A stretch of 64,000 bases of DNA, taken from positions 2,914,001 to 2,978,000 of the forward strand of contig NZ_MTJN01000002.1 in NCBI RefSeq assembly GCF_002017865.1. The letters are read 5' to 3'. Below the pieces are notes generated by a model. That model had not been told where the DNA came from and did no database searches. It saw nothing but the letters and a program-made list of their open reading frames with translations. Shown here piece after piece: positions 1-8,113 of this stretch. Numbering within the stretch: position 1 is the stretch's first letter; each line of letters begins with the position of its first letter. The position numbers and the translations under genes are program-made. This stretch comes from Rhodoferax fermentans. Lineage in GTDB: Bacteria > Pseudomonadota > Gammaproteobacteria > Burkholderiales > Burkholderiaceae_C.

Positions 1-1
1 C

Positions 2-337
2 GATTTGCCGAACCTGTTCTCGGTGATGTCTTTGTCTGTGCTGATTTTTCGTGGCAATGTGTTTCGCGCGGTGGTGGCCGGTGTGCCGGTCATCATCACG
101 TTCTTGCTGATTGCTTCCAATATGGCGCCGCTCTACACCAAACTGGCCAGAGAGACACCGTCTTTCGATTCTGCCGGACTGGGCCTGATCACCGCGTTTA
201 CCGACGGTGGGCACCAGGTGCGTTTCCTGATTTATTCAATCTACCGGGGCGAGTTGTGGGCGATGCTGTCGCTGCCTTTGTTGTTGGCGGCGATTTATAT
301 GGTGTGGTGGCGTTTTCAAAGCAGCACCCCCAAGTAA
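2..337 (+). CDS. PTS EIIC membrane component, galactitol (GatC)-like, C-terminal part
   Basis: The frame is open from the window edge and stops at TAA 335-337, so only about 111 C-terminal residues are present. They contain two strongly hydrophobic segments (roughly residues 20-40 and 85-103) and a polar stretch FTDGGHQVRF. The start DLPNLFSVMSL followed by RGNVFRAVVAG resembles the final membrane section of galactitol-type PTS IIC permeases, which import and phosphorylate a sugar or polyol with IIA and IIB partners. Those partners would lie left of the window. The identification rests on a short fragment and recalled family features; another multi-pass transporter is possible. Confidence 0.5.
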   Translation, partial: DLPNLFSVMSLSVLIFRGNVFRAVVAGVPVIITFLLIASNMAPLYTKLARETPSFDSAGLGLITAFTDGGHQVRFLIYSIYRGELWAMLSLPLLLAAIYMVWWRFQSSTPK

Positions 338-463
338 GGCGCTGATCACGCACCAATCGCCCGCTTTTGGGCGCTTGAGAGGTCTTCGTCTTTGGCTTGG
401 GAACAGCCAATCTAAAAAATAGGATAATCGTCCCTTTTACCAACCTGCCGGAGCCCATTCATC

Positions 464-631
464 ATGGCCAAAGAATTTCGTACAGAAGCTGACCGCAAAG
501 CGACGCCCCGTCCTGTTGCCCCCAAGGGCGTGTGCTACACCGCTGGCCACGGCCAGATGCGCAGCCTGGAGCGCGGCGTTGCCACCAACAACAAGAAAAA
601 CCCCGGCAAGCGTTGCAAAAAAGGCGGCTAA
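464..631 (+). CDS. small basic protein, 55 residues, function unknown
   Basis: ATG at 464 opens a 56-codon frame ending in TAA at 629-631. The product begins MAKEFRTEADRK and ends NNKKNPGKRCKKGG. It is strongly basic, with two cysteines (VCYTAG and KRCKKGG) and no membrane segment. The coding sequence is followed directly by a strong terminator, and the third-position GC bias matches its neighbours, so I consider it real although short. The lysine-rich tail could bind nucleic acid or ribosomes, but no function can be assigned. Confidence 0.6.
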   Translation: MAKEFRTEADRKATPRPVAPKGVCYTAGHGQMRSLERGVATNNKKNPGKRCKKGG

Positions 632-660
632 TCCCTGCTATAGCCGCTTCATGCGGCGCC

Positions 661-691
661 AAAAAAACGGCCCAAATCGGGCCGTTTTTTT
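661..691. terminator. bidirectional Rho-independent terminator
   Basis: A-run, then CGGCCC, a five-base loop, GGGCCG and a T-run: a perfect stem flanked by A7 and T7. It can terminate the 55-residue gene on the plus strand and icmF on the minus strand, which converge here. Confidence 0.9.
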
Positions 692-696
692 ATGCA

Positions 697-743
697 TTTT
701 TAGCCTCTAGCCCTCGTATCAAAAGGGCATCAAGCTATCAAAT
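697..743 (+). repeat. palindromic repeat element (AGCCCT...AAGGGC...AGCTAT family)
   Basis: The left part reads GCCTCTAGCCCT, then an eight-base spacer, then AAGGGCATCAAGCTATCAAAT. It belongs to the dispersed family described in the findings and lies between the terminator and the icmF stop codon. Confidence 0.75.
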
Positions 744-759
744 CCAGAGTGGACTCGCT

Positions 760-3700
760 TCACATGTTACGCCGGTACTGCCCACCTACCTCAAACAAGG
801 CGTTGGTGATCTGACCCAGGGAGCAGCAGCGCACCGCGTCCATCAGCACCTCAAACACATTCTGGTTGTCGATCACGGCTTGTTGCAGTTTCTTCAGCAT
901 GGCCGGTGCCTCGGCCGCATGGCGGGTGTGGAAGTCGGCCAGGCGCTGCAACTGGCTTTGTTTTTCTTCGTCGGTGGAGCGTGCCAGTTCCAGCTTGTCA
1001 TTGACCGGGTCACCATGCGGGTTGCGGAAGGTGTTGACACCGATGATGGGCAACTCACCGGTGTGTTTGAGCATCTCATACGTCATCGACTCGTCCTGGA
1101 TCTTGCCGCGCTGGTAGCCGGTTTCCATGGCGCCCAGCACACCACCACGCTCGGTGATGCGCTCAAACTCCAGCAACACCGCTTCTTCCACCAGCTCGGT
1201 CAGCTCCTCGATGATGAAGGCGCCTTGTGACGGGTTCTCGTTCTTGGCCAGGCCCCATTCGCGGTTGATGATGAGCTGGATGGCCATCGCTCGGCGCACT
1301 GAGTCTTCGGTTGGGGTGGTGATGGCCTCGTCGAACGCGTTGGTGTGTAAGCTGTTGCAGTTGTCGTAGACGGCAATCAGTGCCTGCAAGGTGGTGCGGA
1401 TGTCGTTGAACTGGATCTCCTGCGCGTGCAGGCTGCGCCCGCTGGTCTGGATGTGGTATTTGAGCTTCTGGCTGCGTTCGTTGGCGCCATAGCGCTCTTT
1501 CATCGCTACCGCCCAGATGCGCCGCGCCACCCGGCCCATCACGGTGTATTCGGGGTCCATGCCGTTGCTGAAGAAAAAACTCAGATTCGGCGCGAAGTCG
1601 TCAATGTGCATGCCGCGCGCCAAATAAGCTTCTACATAGGTGAAACCGTTGGAGAGTGTGAACGCCAGCTGGCTGATCGGGTTGGCACCGGCTTCGGCGA
1701 TGTGGTAGCCGCTGATGCTCACGCTGTAGAAGTTGCGCACGTTGTGGTGCACAAAATAGCTGGCGATGTCACCCATGACTTTCAGGCTGAACTCGGTGCT
1801 GAAGATGCAGGTGTTCTGTCCCTGGTCTTCCTTGAGGATGTCTGCCTGCACCGTGCCGCGCACATTGGCCAGCACCCATTCGCGAATTTTGGCGGCTTCG
1901 GTATCGGTGGGTTCACGGCCGTTGTCAGAGGCGAACTTCTCCAGGTTCTGGTCGATGGCTGCGTTCATGAACATGGCCAGGATGCTCGGCGCCGGGCCGT
2001 TGATGGTCATGCTCACGCTGGTGTTGGGGCTGCACAAGTCAAAACCGCTGTACAGCACTTTCAGGTCGTCAATCGTTGCAATGCTCACCCCGCTGTTGCC
2101 GACCTTGCCATAGATGTCCGGGCGCGGGTCGGGGTCGTTGCCGTAGAGGGTGACGGAGTCAAAAGCGGTCGACAGACGTTTGGCCGCCATGCCTGAGCTG
2201 AGCAACTTGAAGCGTTTGTTGGTGCGAAACGGGTCGCCTTCCCCGGCGAACATACGCGTCGGGTCTTCGTTCTCGCGCTTGAAGGCAAAGGTGCCGGCGG
2301 TGTAGGGGTAGCTGCCGGGCACGTTGTCGAGCATCAGCCATTTGAGGATCTCGCCATGGTCCTCGTACTGCGGCAGGCAGACCTTGCGGATGGGGGTGCC
2401 ACTTAGGCTTCTGGTGGTGAGGCTGGTGCGGATTTCCTTGTCGCGGATCTTCACCACATACTCGTCACCCGCGTAGGCGCGCTGCATCTCCGGCCACTGG
2501 GCCAGCAGCTTGTGGGCCGCGTGGTCTTGGGTCTGTTCGCGTTGCTGGGCCAGTGTGCTGGCGGCATCGGCAGCCGCGCTGGTGCCGTTGTCTTGCAGCA
2601 TAGCGGCAGCGGCGCGCAACTGCTGGATCTCCCTCGCCAGCCTGGCTTGGGTACGGGCTTTTTGTTTGTAAGCACGCACCGTGCCGGCAATGTCGGCCAG
2701 GTAGCGGGTGCGCGCGGCGGGCACCACCGGGCTCTGGTTGGTGCTGTGGCGCACCATGACCACGGGCAGGTGCGATTCACCCAGTGGCAGACCGAGTTCA
2801 GCCAGCCGCACTTTCAAGGCCTGGTACAGCGCGGTCACACCGTCGTCGTTGAAGCGGGCGGCCATGGTGCCAAACACAGGCATCTGATCGGGCGGCACGG
2901 TAAAGGTTTCGCGGTTGCGCTGCACCTGTTTGGCCACATCGCGCAGTGCATCCACGGCGCCCTTGCGGTCAAACTTGTTGATCGCCACAAACTCGGCAAA
3001 GTCCAGCATGTCGATTTTTTCCAACTGGCTGGCGGCGCCAAACTCGGGCGTCATCACATACAGCGGCACATCCACATGCGGCACGATGGCCGCGTCACCC
3101 TGACCAATGCCCGAGGTTTCCACAATGATCAGGTCGAAGCCAGCCACCTTGCAGGCCGCCAGCACATCGGGCAGGGCAGCGCTGATCTCGGAGCCAAAGT
3201 CACGGGTGGCCAAGGACCGCATGAAGACCCGGGCGCCGGTATCGCCGCCGGGCCGCCCCAAGGCGATACCAGCCCCCTCGGGGGGCAGCGAACCACACGT
3301 CGTGGGGAGCGTGGGGGCATGTGTTGTCCAAGGACTGATGGCGTTCATACGAATGCGGTCACCCAGCAACGCGCCACCACTCTTGCGGCGGCTCGGGTCG
3401 ATGCTGATCACCGCCACGCGCAAGCTGTCGTTCTGGTCAAGCCGCAGGCGGCGGATCAGCTCGTCGGTCAGGCTCGATTTGCCTGCACCGCCGGTGCCGG
3501 TGATGCCCAGGACAGGTATCTTTTTAGTAGCTGCTAGCCCTTGTAAATCGATGGCTAGCGCCTTAAAAGGCACTGAAAACTCGCCTTTGCCTACCCCCGA
3601 GGCGTTTTCATTCTCCAGCGCGGTGATGAGCTGCGCCAGCGCGCGCCAGCTCGCGTCGGTGTGGCCCTGGATGGCCTGGATGTCCGTGGGCGCGTAGCCG

Positions 3701-4164
3701 TAAAGGTCCTGGTCGCAGGACTTCACCATCTCTCCGATCATGCCGGCCAGGCCCATGCGCTGGCCGTCTTCGGGGCTGAAGATGTGTTGCACACCGTAGG
3801 CATGCAACTCGGCGATCTCGCTGGGCACTATCACACCGCCACCACCGCCAAACACCTGGATGTGGGCGCCGCCCCGGCTACGGAGCAGATCCACCATGTA
3901 CTTGAAGTACTCCACATGGCCACCCTGGTAGGAGCTGATGGCAATGCCTTGCACGTCTTCCTGCAGCGCGGCGGTCACCACCTCGTCCACACTGCGGTTG
4001 TGGCCCAGGTGGATCACCTCGGCGCCCATGCTCTGCAGGATGCGGCGCATGATGTTGATCGAGGCGTCATGCCCGTCAAACAGGCTGGCCGCAGTGACAA
4101 AACGCACTTTGTGGGTCGGGCGGTAGTGGGCCAGGGCCTTGAGGTCGGTGGACAGGTCGGTCAT
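760..4164 (-). CDS. icmF: fused isobutyryl-CoA/methylmalonyl-CoA-type mutase with G-protein chaperone (IcmF)
   Basis: This is a 1134-residue adenosylcobalamin enzyme that rearranges the carbon skeleton of short acyl-CoAs (isobutyryl/n-butyryl type). In order: a B12-binding domain (FDGHDASI, then ISSYQGGH and FGGGGGV), a MeaB-like GTPase domain (Walker [10 protein letters not shown], base motif NKFD), and the large mutase barrel from about residue 590 ([26 protein letters not shown]). The ATG at 4164 is chosen over an in-frame one 39 bases upstream because GGAGACAACC precedes it. Two unrelated repeat elements are inserted in frame: one in the linker before Walker A (about residues 199-214) and one of about 30 residues in the GTPase switch region (about 282-309). 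It is divergent from the persulfide dioxygenase, with a perfect palindrome between them. Confidence 0.93.
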   Translation of the reverse strand: MTDLSTDLKALAHYRPTHKVRFVTAASLFDGHDASINIMRRILQSMGAEVIHLGHNRSVDEVVTAALQEDVQGIAISSYQGGHVEYFKYMVDLLRSRGGAHIQVFGGGGGVIVPSEIAELHAYGVQHIFSPEDGQRMGLAGMIGEMVKSCDQDLYGYAPTDIQAIQGHTDASWRALAQLITALENENASGVGKGEFSVPFKALAIDLQGLAATKKIPVLGITGTGGAGKSSLTDELIRRLRLDQNDSLRVAVISIDPSRRKSGGALLGDRIRMNAISPWTTHAPTLPTTCGSLPPEGAGIALGRPGGDTGARVFMRSLATRDFGSEISAALPDVLAACKVAGFDLIIVETSGIGQGDAAIVPHVDVPLYVMTPEFGAASQLEKIDMLDFAEFVAINKFDRKGAVDALRDVAKQVQRNRETFTVPPDQMPVFGTMAARFNDDGVTALYQALKVRLAELGLPLGESHLPVVMVRHSTNQSPVVPAARTRYLADIAGTVRAYKQKARTQARLAREIQQLRAAAAMLQDNGTSAAADAASTLAQQREQTQDHAAHKLLAQWPEMQRAYAGDEYVVKIRDKEIRTSLTTRSLSGTPIRKVCLPQYEDHGEILKWLMLDNVPGSYPYTAGTFAFKRENEDPTRMFAGEGDPFRTNKRFKLLSSGMAAKRLSTAFDSVTLYGNDPDPRPDIYGKVGNSGVSIATIDDLKVLYSGFDLCSPNTSVSMTINGPAPSILAMFMNAAIDQNLEKFASDNGREPTDTEAAKIREWVLANVRGTVQADILKEDQGQNTCIFSTEFSLKVMGDIASYFVHHNVRNFYSVSISGYHIAEAGANPISQLAFTLSNGFTYVEAYLARGMHIDDFAPNLSFFFSNGMDPEYTVMGRVARRIWAVAMKERYGANERSQKLKYHIQTSGRSLHAQEIQFNDIRTTLQALIAVYDNCNSLHTNAFDEAITTPTEDSVRRAMAIQLIINREWGLAKNENPSQGAFIIEELTELVEEAVLLEFERITERGGVLGAMETGYQRGKIQDESMTYEMLKHTGELPIIGVNTFRNPHGDPVNDKLELARSTDEEKQSQLQRLADFHTRHAAEAPAMLKKLQQAVIDNQNVFEVLMDAVRCCSLGQITNALFEVGGQYRRNM
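3238..3318. repeat. hairpin repeat inserted in the icmF GTPase domain
   Basis: GGTATCGCC (3238-3246) pairs exactly with GGCGATACC (3262-3270). A second stem GCCCCC-TC-GGGGGC follows at 3272-3286, then further C/G-rich half-palindromes to about 3318. On the icmF strand it encodes a low-complexity stretch between RMNAISPW and [11 protein letters not shown], two blocks that I expect to be nearly adjacent in other IcmF proteins. I recall similar GC-rich hairpin elements between Comamonadaceae genes; that is memory, not a search. Confidence 0.6.
3521..3568 (-). repeat. palindromic repeat element, in frame inside icmF
   Basis: Contains TAGTAGCTGCTAGCCCTT and, after an eight-base spacer, ATGGCTAGCGCCTT. 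It encodes [16 protein letters not shown] in the linker just before the Walker A motif of IcmF and keeps the frame open. Confidence 0.7.
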
Positions 4165-4230
4165 GGTTGTCTCCAGTCGGGTACTTATCGTTGTAAGGTT
4201 CAAACCGCGATTTCATCGGTTTGAACTGAC

Positions 4231-4252
4231 TTGACGTTGACGTCAACGTCAA
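4231..4252. promoter_or_regulatory. perfect 22-bp palindrome, candidate operator
   Basis: The half-site TTGACGTTGAC is followed immediately by its exact reverse complement. It lies in the 179-bp divergent region between icmF and the persulfide dioxygenase gene. The TTGACGT...ACGTCAA shape resembles operators reported for the MerR-family regulator LiuR of branched-chain amino acid and acyl-CoA catabolism, which would fit icmF. The regulator itself is not in the window. Confidence 0.6.
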
Positions 4253-4343
4253 TCTGGTGCGCATGGTACTTGAAACGGTGCTTTCGCGTTACATTGCCGT
4301 GTGGTCGCCAGCCACTGCCTTGAACACCCTCGGACCTGATGCC

Positions 4344-5456
4344 ATGACACCCATCCAGCTTTTTGACACCGCCTCCAGCACCTACACCTACGTCCTGTTT
4401 GACCCGGCCAGCCGTGATGCCGTGATCATCGACCCGGTGGACACCCAGATCGCGCGCGACTTGCAGGTGTTGCGCGAACATGGTCTCAAACTCATCTGGG
4501 CACTCGAAACCCATGCCCATGCCGACCACATCACCAGCGCGGGCCAGTTGGCCGAACTGGCTGGCGCCAAAACCACTGCACCGGCAGGCTGTGGTATCAG
4601 CACGGCCTCAGTGCAGCTCAAGGACGGTGATGTGCTGGACTTTGGCGCTGAACAAATCCGCGCCCTGCACACGCCGGGCCACACCGCAGGCAGTATGAGT
4701 TTTGTCTGGCGCAGCCATGTGTTCACGGGTGACACCTTGCTGATCAACGGCTGTGGCCGCACCGATTTCCAGTCCGGCAGCGCAGTCCAGCTCTACCACA
4801 GCCTCACCGAGGTCTTGTTCAAACTGCCCGACGACACCATCGTCTGGCCAGGACATGACTACCAGGGCAAAACCCAGTCCAGCATCGGCCAGGAAAAGGC
4901 CAGCAATGCCCGGGTGGCGGGCAAGAGCCAGGCCGAGTTTGTCGCCATCATGGACGCGCTGAAACTGCCGCCGCCCCAACGCATCCAGGAGGCGGTGCCT
5001 GCCAACCTGCGCTCTGGTCTGCGCCACGACACCCCAGCGCCCGAGAGCCTGCTGCCGCGCCCGGTCGACGGTTACGCCGGTGACGTGTCGCCCACCCTGG
5101 CCTGGCAGTGGTTTGAGGCGGGTGAAGCGGTGCTGGTGGATGTGCGCACCGATGCCGAGCGCGCCTGGGTCGGTTTTGTGCCCGGCGCCATCGCCGTGGC
5201 CTGGAAACAATGGCCCGGCATGGCGATGAACCCCGACTTTGATGCGCAGTTGCAAGCCGCTGTGCCCGAAGGCCAAAAAGTGCTATTGTTGTGCCGCAGC
5301 GGGGTGCGCTCGGTTGCAGCGGCCCAGCGTGCCACCGAGTTGGGGCTGCAGGCCTACAACATCCTCGAAGGTTTTGAAGGTGACCCGGACGAGCACGCCC
5401 AGCGCAACCGGCGCGGTGGCTGGCGCTTTCATGGCCTGCCCTGGCGCCAGGGTTGA
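4344..5456 (+). CDS. persulfide dioxygenase (ETHE1-like) fused to rhodanese
   Basis: This 370-residue protein has an N-terminal metallo-beta-lactamase fold (1-245) with the mononuclear-iron motifs THAHADH, HTPGHTAGS, GDTLLINGCGRTD and PGHDYQG. A single rhodanese domain follows (about 265-370) with active loop CRSGVRS. Family knowledge: the first domain oxidises glutathione persulfide to sulfite, and the rhodanese cysteine moves sulfane sulfur between thiosulfate and glutathione. The ATG at 4344 is preferred because the lactamase fold starts there (MTPIQLFDTASSTYTYVLFD); the upstream extension covers the intergenic region. It is probably cytoplasmic, as no signal peptide is visible. Confidence 0.9.
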   Translation: MTPIQLFDTASSTYTYVLFDPASRDAVIIDPVDTQIARDLQVLREHGLKLIWALETHAHADHITSAGQLAELAGAKTTAPAGCGISTASVQLKDGDVLDFGAEQIRALHTPGHTAGSMSFVWRSHVFTGDTLLINGCGRTDFQSGSAVQLYHSLTEVLFKLPDDTIVWPGHDYQGKTQSSIGQEKASNARVAGKSQAEFVAIMDALKLPPPQRIQEAVPANLRSGLRHDTPAPESLLPRPVDGYAGDVSPTLAWQWFEAGEAVLVDVRTDAERAWVGFVPGAIAVAWKQWPGMAMNPDFDAQLQAAVPEGQKVLLLCRSGVRSVAAAQRATELGLQAYNILEGFEGDPDEHAQRNRRGGWRFHGLPWRQG

Positions 5457-5593
5457 GGCCTGCTCACGCCCAGCCATCTGCTCGATGCCCACGGACGCTG
5501 TTTTATTGAGCTAGCTCAACTGACACGATGTCAGGGCCTGCTGGCCTGGCTGTCGTGCCGATGGACGGCGGGTTTGTGCTGATAATCCCCGGC

Positions 5594-6361
5594 ATGACTT
5601 TTTTGGCAATGGACGTGGGCAATACCCGCCTGAAATGGGCCCTGCATGCTGCACCCAGGCGCGACGCGCCGGTGCTGGCCCAGGGGGTGCAATTCCTCGA
5701 CAACATCGAAACACTGGCTGAAGGTGACTGGTCACGCATCCCGCCGCCGCAGCATGTGTTGGGTTGCCTGGTGGCCGGTGAGGCGGTCAAACGCCGGGTC
5801 GAAGAACAGATGGAGCTGTGGGACGTGTCGGCCCAGTGGGTGGTGGCCAGCAGCGAAGAGGCCGGTGTCACCAACGGCTACGACTACCCGGCGCGCCTGG
5901 GGGCCGACCGCTGGGTGGCGATGATCGGCGCCTGGCACCGCGCCCTCAAGTTGGGCCCGGCGCGACCGCTGGTGGTGGTGATGGTCGGCACGGCCGTCAC
6001 GGTGGATGCGCTGGACGCCACCGGCCGTTTTCTGGGCGGCCTGATCCTGCCCGGCCACGGCATCATGTTGCGCGCCATGGAGTCCGGCACCGCTGGCCTG
6101 AGTGTGCCGACCGGCAATGTGGTCGATTTCCCCACCAACACCAGTGACGCCCTCACCAGCGGCGGTACCTACGCGATTGTGGGTGCGGTGGACCGTATGT
6201 TGCAGCATGTGCGCCAGCACTGTGGCGCCGAGCCGCTGTGCCTGATGACCGGTGGCGCCGGCTGGAAGGTGGCACCCAGCATGACCAGCACATTCGAGCT
6301 GGTCGACAACCTGCTGTTTGACGGCCTGCTGGAGATGGCCAGTCGCCGGTTTGCACAATAA
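5594..6361 (+). CDS. coaX: type III pantothenate kinase
   Basis: This 255-residue enzyme phosphorylates pantothenate, the first step of coenzyme A synthesis. The phosphate-binding DVGNTRLKW lies at the N-terminus, [12 protein letters not shown] near residue 103, and [10 protein letters not shown] with GGLILPG in the middle, as in the ASKHA-fold CoaX family. The length is normal. ATG 5594 puts the DVGNT motif a few residues from the start as in relatives; the longer frame from 5528 adds non-homologous residues. The common partner birA is not next to it here. Confidence 0.93.
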   Translation: MTFLAMDVGNTRLKWALHAAPRRDAPVLAQGVQFLDNIETLAEGDWSRIPPPQHVLGCLVAGEAVKRRVEEQMELWDVSAQWVVASSEEAGVTNGYDYPARLGADRWVAMIGAWHRALKLGPARPLVVVMVGTAVTVDALDATGRFLGGLILPGHGIMLRAMESGTAGLSVPTGNVVDFPTNTSDALTSGGTYAIVGAVDRMLQHVRQHCGAEPLCLMTGGAGWKVAPSMTSTFELVDNLLFDGLLEMASRRFAQ

Positions 6362-6363
6362 AT

Positions 6364-6410
6364 CAGGATCTGGCCCTTATAAAATAAGGGCTGGTAGCTA
6401 TTCTTTTTGC
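6364..6410 (+). repeat. palindromic repeat element acting as a convergent-gene hairpin
   Basis: GCCCTTAT (6373-6380), loop AAA, ATAAGGGC (6384-6391) make a perfect stem, followed by the family signature TGGTAGCTATTC. It separates coaX from the convergent M20 gene, whose stop codon lies at its right edge, and may serve as a terminator. Confidence 0.75.
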
Positions 6411-7603
6411 TTTGACAACCAGGTCTGTGCCAGCCGCACCCAGTAGGTCGCACCCAGCGGCAGCAGCGCGTCGTTGAAGTCGTAACTGGCGTTGTGCAAC
6501 ACACAGGGGCCCGCACCGTGGCCCAGCTCGCGGTGGCTGCCGTCGCCGTTGGCGATGAAGGCATAACAGCCCGGTTTTTCTTGCAGCATGTACGAGAAAT
6601 CTTCCGCGCCCATGGTGGGCTCCTGGGTGTGCACCTTGTCGGGGCCCACGATCTCGGCCATCACCTGGCGGCAAAACTCGGCCTCGGCCGCGCTGTTGAT
6701 GGTGGGCGGGTAGTTGCGGTGGAAGTCAAAGTCCGCACTCAGGCCAAACGCGGCGCACAGCTGCTCGGTCATGTCCTTCATGCGCTGCTCGATCAGGTCC
6801 AGCACCTCAAAGGAGAAAGTGCGCACCGTGCCTTGTAATTCACAGCTGTTGGGGATGACGTTGGTGGCTTCACCAGCGTGGATCATGGTGACCGAGATCA
6901 CGCCGGCATCGATCGGTTTGAGGTTGCGGCTGATGATGCTCTGAAAACCCTGCACCAGTTGACAGGCCACCGGCACCGGGTCGAGCGTGTTGTGCGGGAT
7001 TGCCGCGTGGCCGCCCTTGCCGCGCACGGTGATCTTGAACTCGTTGCTGGATGCCATCACCGGCCCCGGGCTGGCGGCAAATGTGCCGCTCTCATAACCG
7101 GGCCAGTTGTGCAGGCCAAACACGGCCTGCATCGGGAATTGCTTAAACAGGCCGTCCTTGATCATCTCGCGTGCGCCGCCGCCGCCTTCTTCGGCCGGTT
7201 GGAAGATCAGGTAGACGGTGCCGTCAAAGTCGCGGTGGCTGCTGAGGTACTGGGCTGCCGCCAGCAGCATCGCGGTGTGGCCGTCGTGGCCGCAGGCGTG
7301 CATCTTGCCGGGGTGGGTGCTGGCGTGGGCAAAGGTGTTGAGCTCTTGCATCGGCAGCGCGTCCATGTCGGCACGCAGGCCCAGCGCATGGCCACAGGCG
7401 CCGCCGTCGCGCCCGTTCAGGATGCCGACCACACCGGTGGTGCCCAGGCCACGGTGCACCGGGATGCCCCATTCGCTGAGTTTGTTTGCCACCAGCTCGG
7501 CGGTGCGGACTTCTTTGAAACACAGCTCGGGGTGGGCGTGGATGTCGCGTCGCAGGGCGGCGATGGCGGGGCTGTTTTGGGTGAGGGTCTCGATGAGTTT
7601 CAT
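6398..7603 (-). CDS. M20-family amidohydrolase (hippurate hydrolase/amidase type)
   Basis: The 401-residue protein has the full M20D layout: DIHAHPELCFKE near residue 20, metal-binding HACGHDGHTAMLL near 100, EEGGGGAREM near 137, HNWPGYESG, and a dimerisation insert around 180-300. Such enzymes cleave N-acyl amino acids or hippurate with one or two divalent metals in the cytoplasm; the substrate cannot be read from sequence. It converges with coaX. Confidence 0.88.
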   Translation of the reverse strand: MKLIETLTQNSPAIAALRRDIHAHPELCFKEVRTAELVANKLSEWGIPVHRGLGTTGVVGILNGRDGGACGHALGLRADMDALPMQELNTFAHASTHPGKMHACGHDGHTAMLLAAAQYLSSHRDFDGTVYLIFQPAEEGGGGAREMIKDGLFKQFPMQAVFGLHNWPGYESGTFAASPGPVMASSNEFKITVRGKGGHAAIPHNTLDPVPVACQLVQGFQSIISRNLKPIDAGVISVTMIHAGEATNVIPNSCELQGTVRTFSFEVLDLIEQRMKDMTEQLCAAFGLSADFDFHRNYPPTINSAAEAEFCRQVMAEIVGPDKVHTQEPTMGAEDFSYMLQEKPGCYAFIANGDGSHRELGHGAGPCVLHNASYDFNDALLPLGATYWVRLAQTWLSKQKE

Positions 7604-7750
7604 GTCGGGCAGGGCAGGTTGCGTGTGGGCTGAAGGGCAGTGATGGCATTATGAAGCGGGTGCTGAGTCCTTCTTGCGGGTGATGCTGTTGGTGCTTGTT
7701 CCGTTGGTTCTGTTCATCCAGCGGTGTTGGTTGTTCAGCGTGTTGGTGCG

Positions 7751-7820
7751 CCGGGGCGGGTATGGCCAGGGGCCTCATACTGGGGTACCAGAAATCGGCC
7801 CCTGGCCATACCCACCCCGG
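7751..7820. repeat. long hairpin element A, 24-bp arms and 22-nt conserved loop
   Basis: Arms at 7751-7774 and 7797-7820 pair with a single mismatch. The 22-nt loop at 7775-7796 is the exact reverse complement of the loop of hairpin B. It lies in a 510-bp gene-free interval between the M20 gene and the molybdopterin oxidoreductase gene. Confidence 0.85.
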
Positions 7821-7936
7821 CTTGAACGGCGGCTTGTGAGCGCCGAGCTGGAAATACAGACAACCACAAAGTCCGTATCGCGCCCGTGTTGCCTCCAGTA
7901 TGGTCTTGCAACCTTTTGCACACCACCAACGTTTGC

Positions 7937-8014
7937 AGCATGGAGGTGGACCGGGCTGGGCGCCGATTTCTGGTACCCCAGTATGAGGCGCCCGGCCCGG
8001 TCTGCCTCCATGCT
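7937..8014. repeat. long hairpin element B, 28-bp arms and the same loop inverted
   Basis: Arms at 7937-7964 and 7987-8014 pair with three mismatches. The arm sequences differ from those of hairpin A, but the loop at 7965-7986 is identical in reverse orientation. The interval 7604-8113 holds no convincing gene. Confidence 0.85.
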
Positions 8015-8113
8015 ACCCACCGCAGCAGGCGCTGGATGGAAGCCGCTTTTTCGGAAGAGGCTTTCCAAAGCCGGATATGCTCTTTCACCCATTTCGCCAT
8101 TCAGAAGCCTGCC

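Noticed and set aside
532..1230. Long plus-strand frame of 232 codons over the end of icmF
   Set aside because: It overlaps the real 55-residue gene, the terminator and icmF antisense, and its product is low-complexity His/Gln/Val typical of antisense frames in GC-rich DNA.
2512..3537. 341-codon plus-strand frame antisense to icmF
   Set aside because: It is fully inside icmF, has no recognisable domains, and shows composition typical of a mirror frame.
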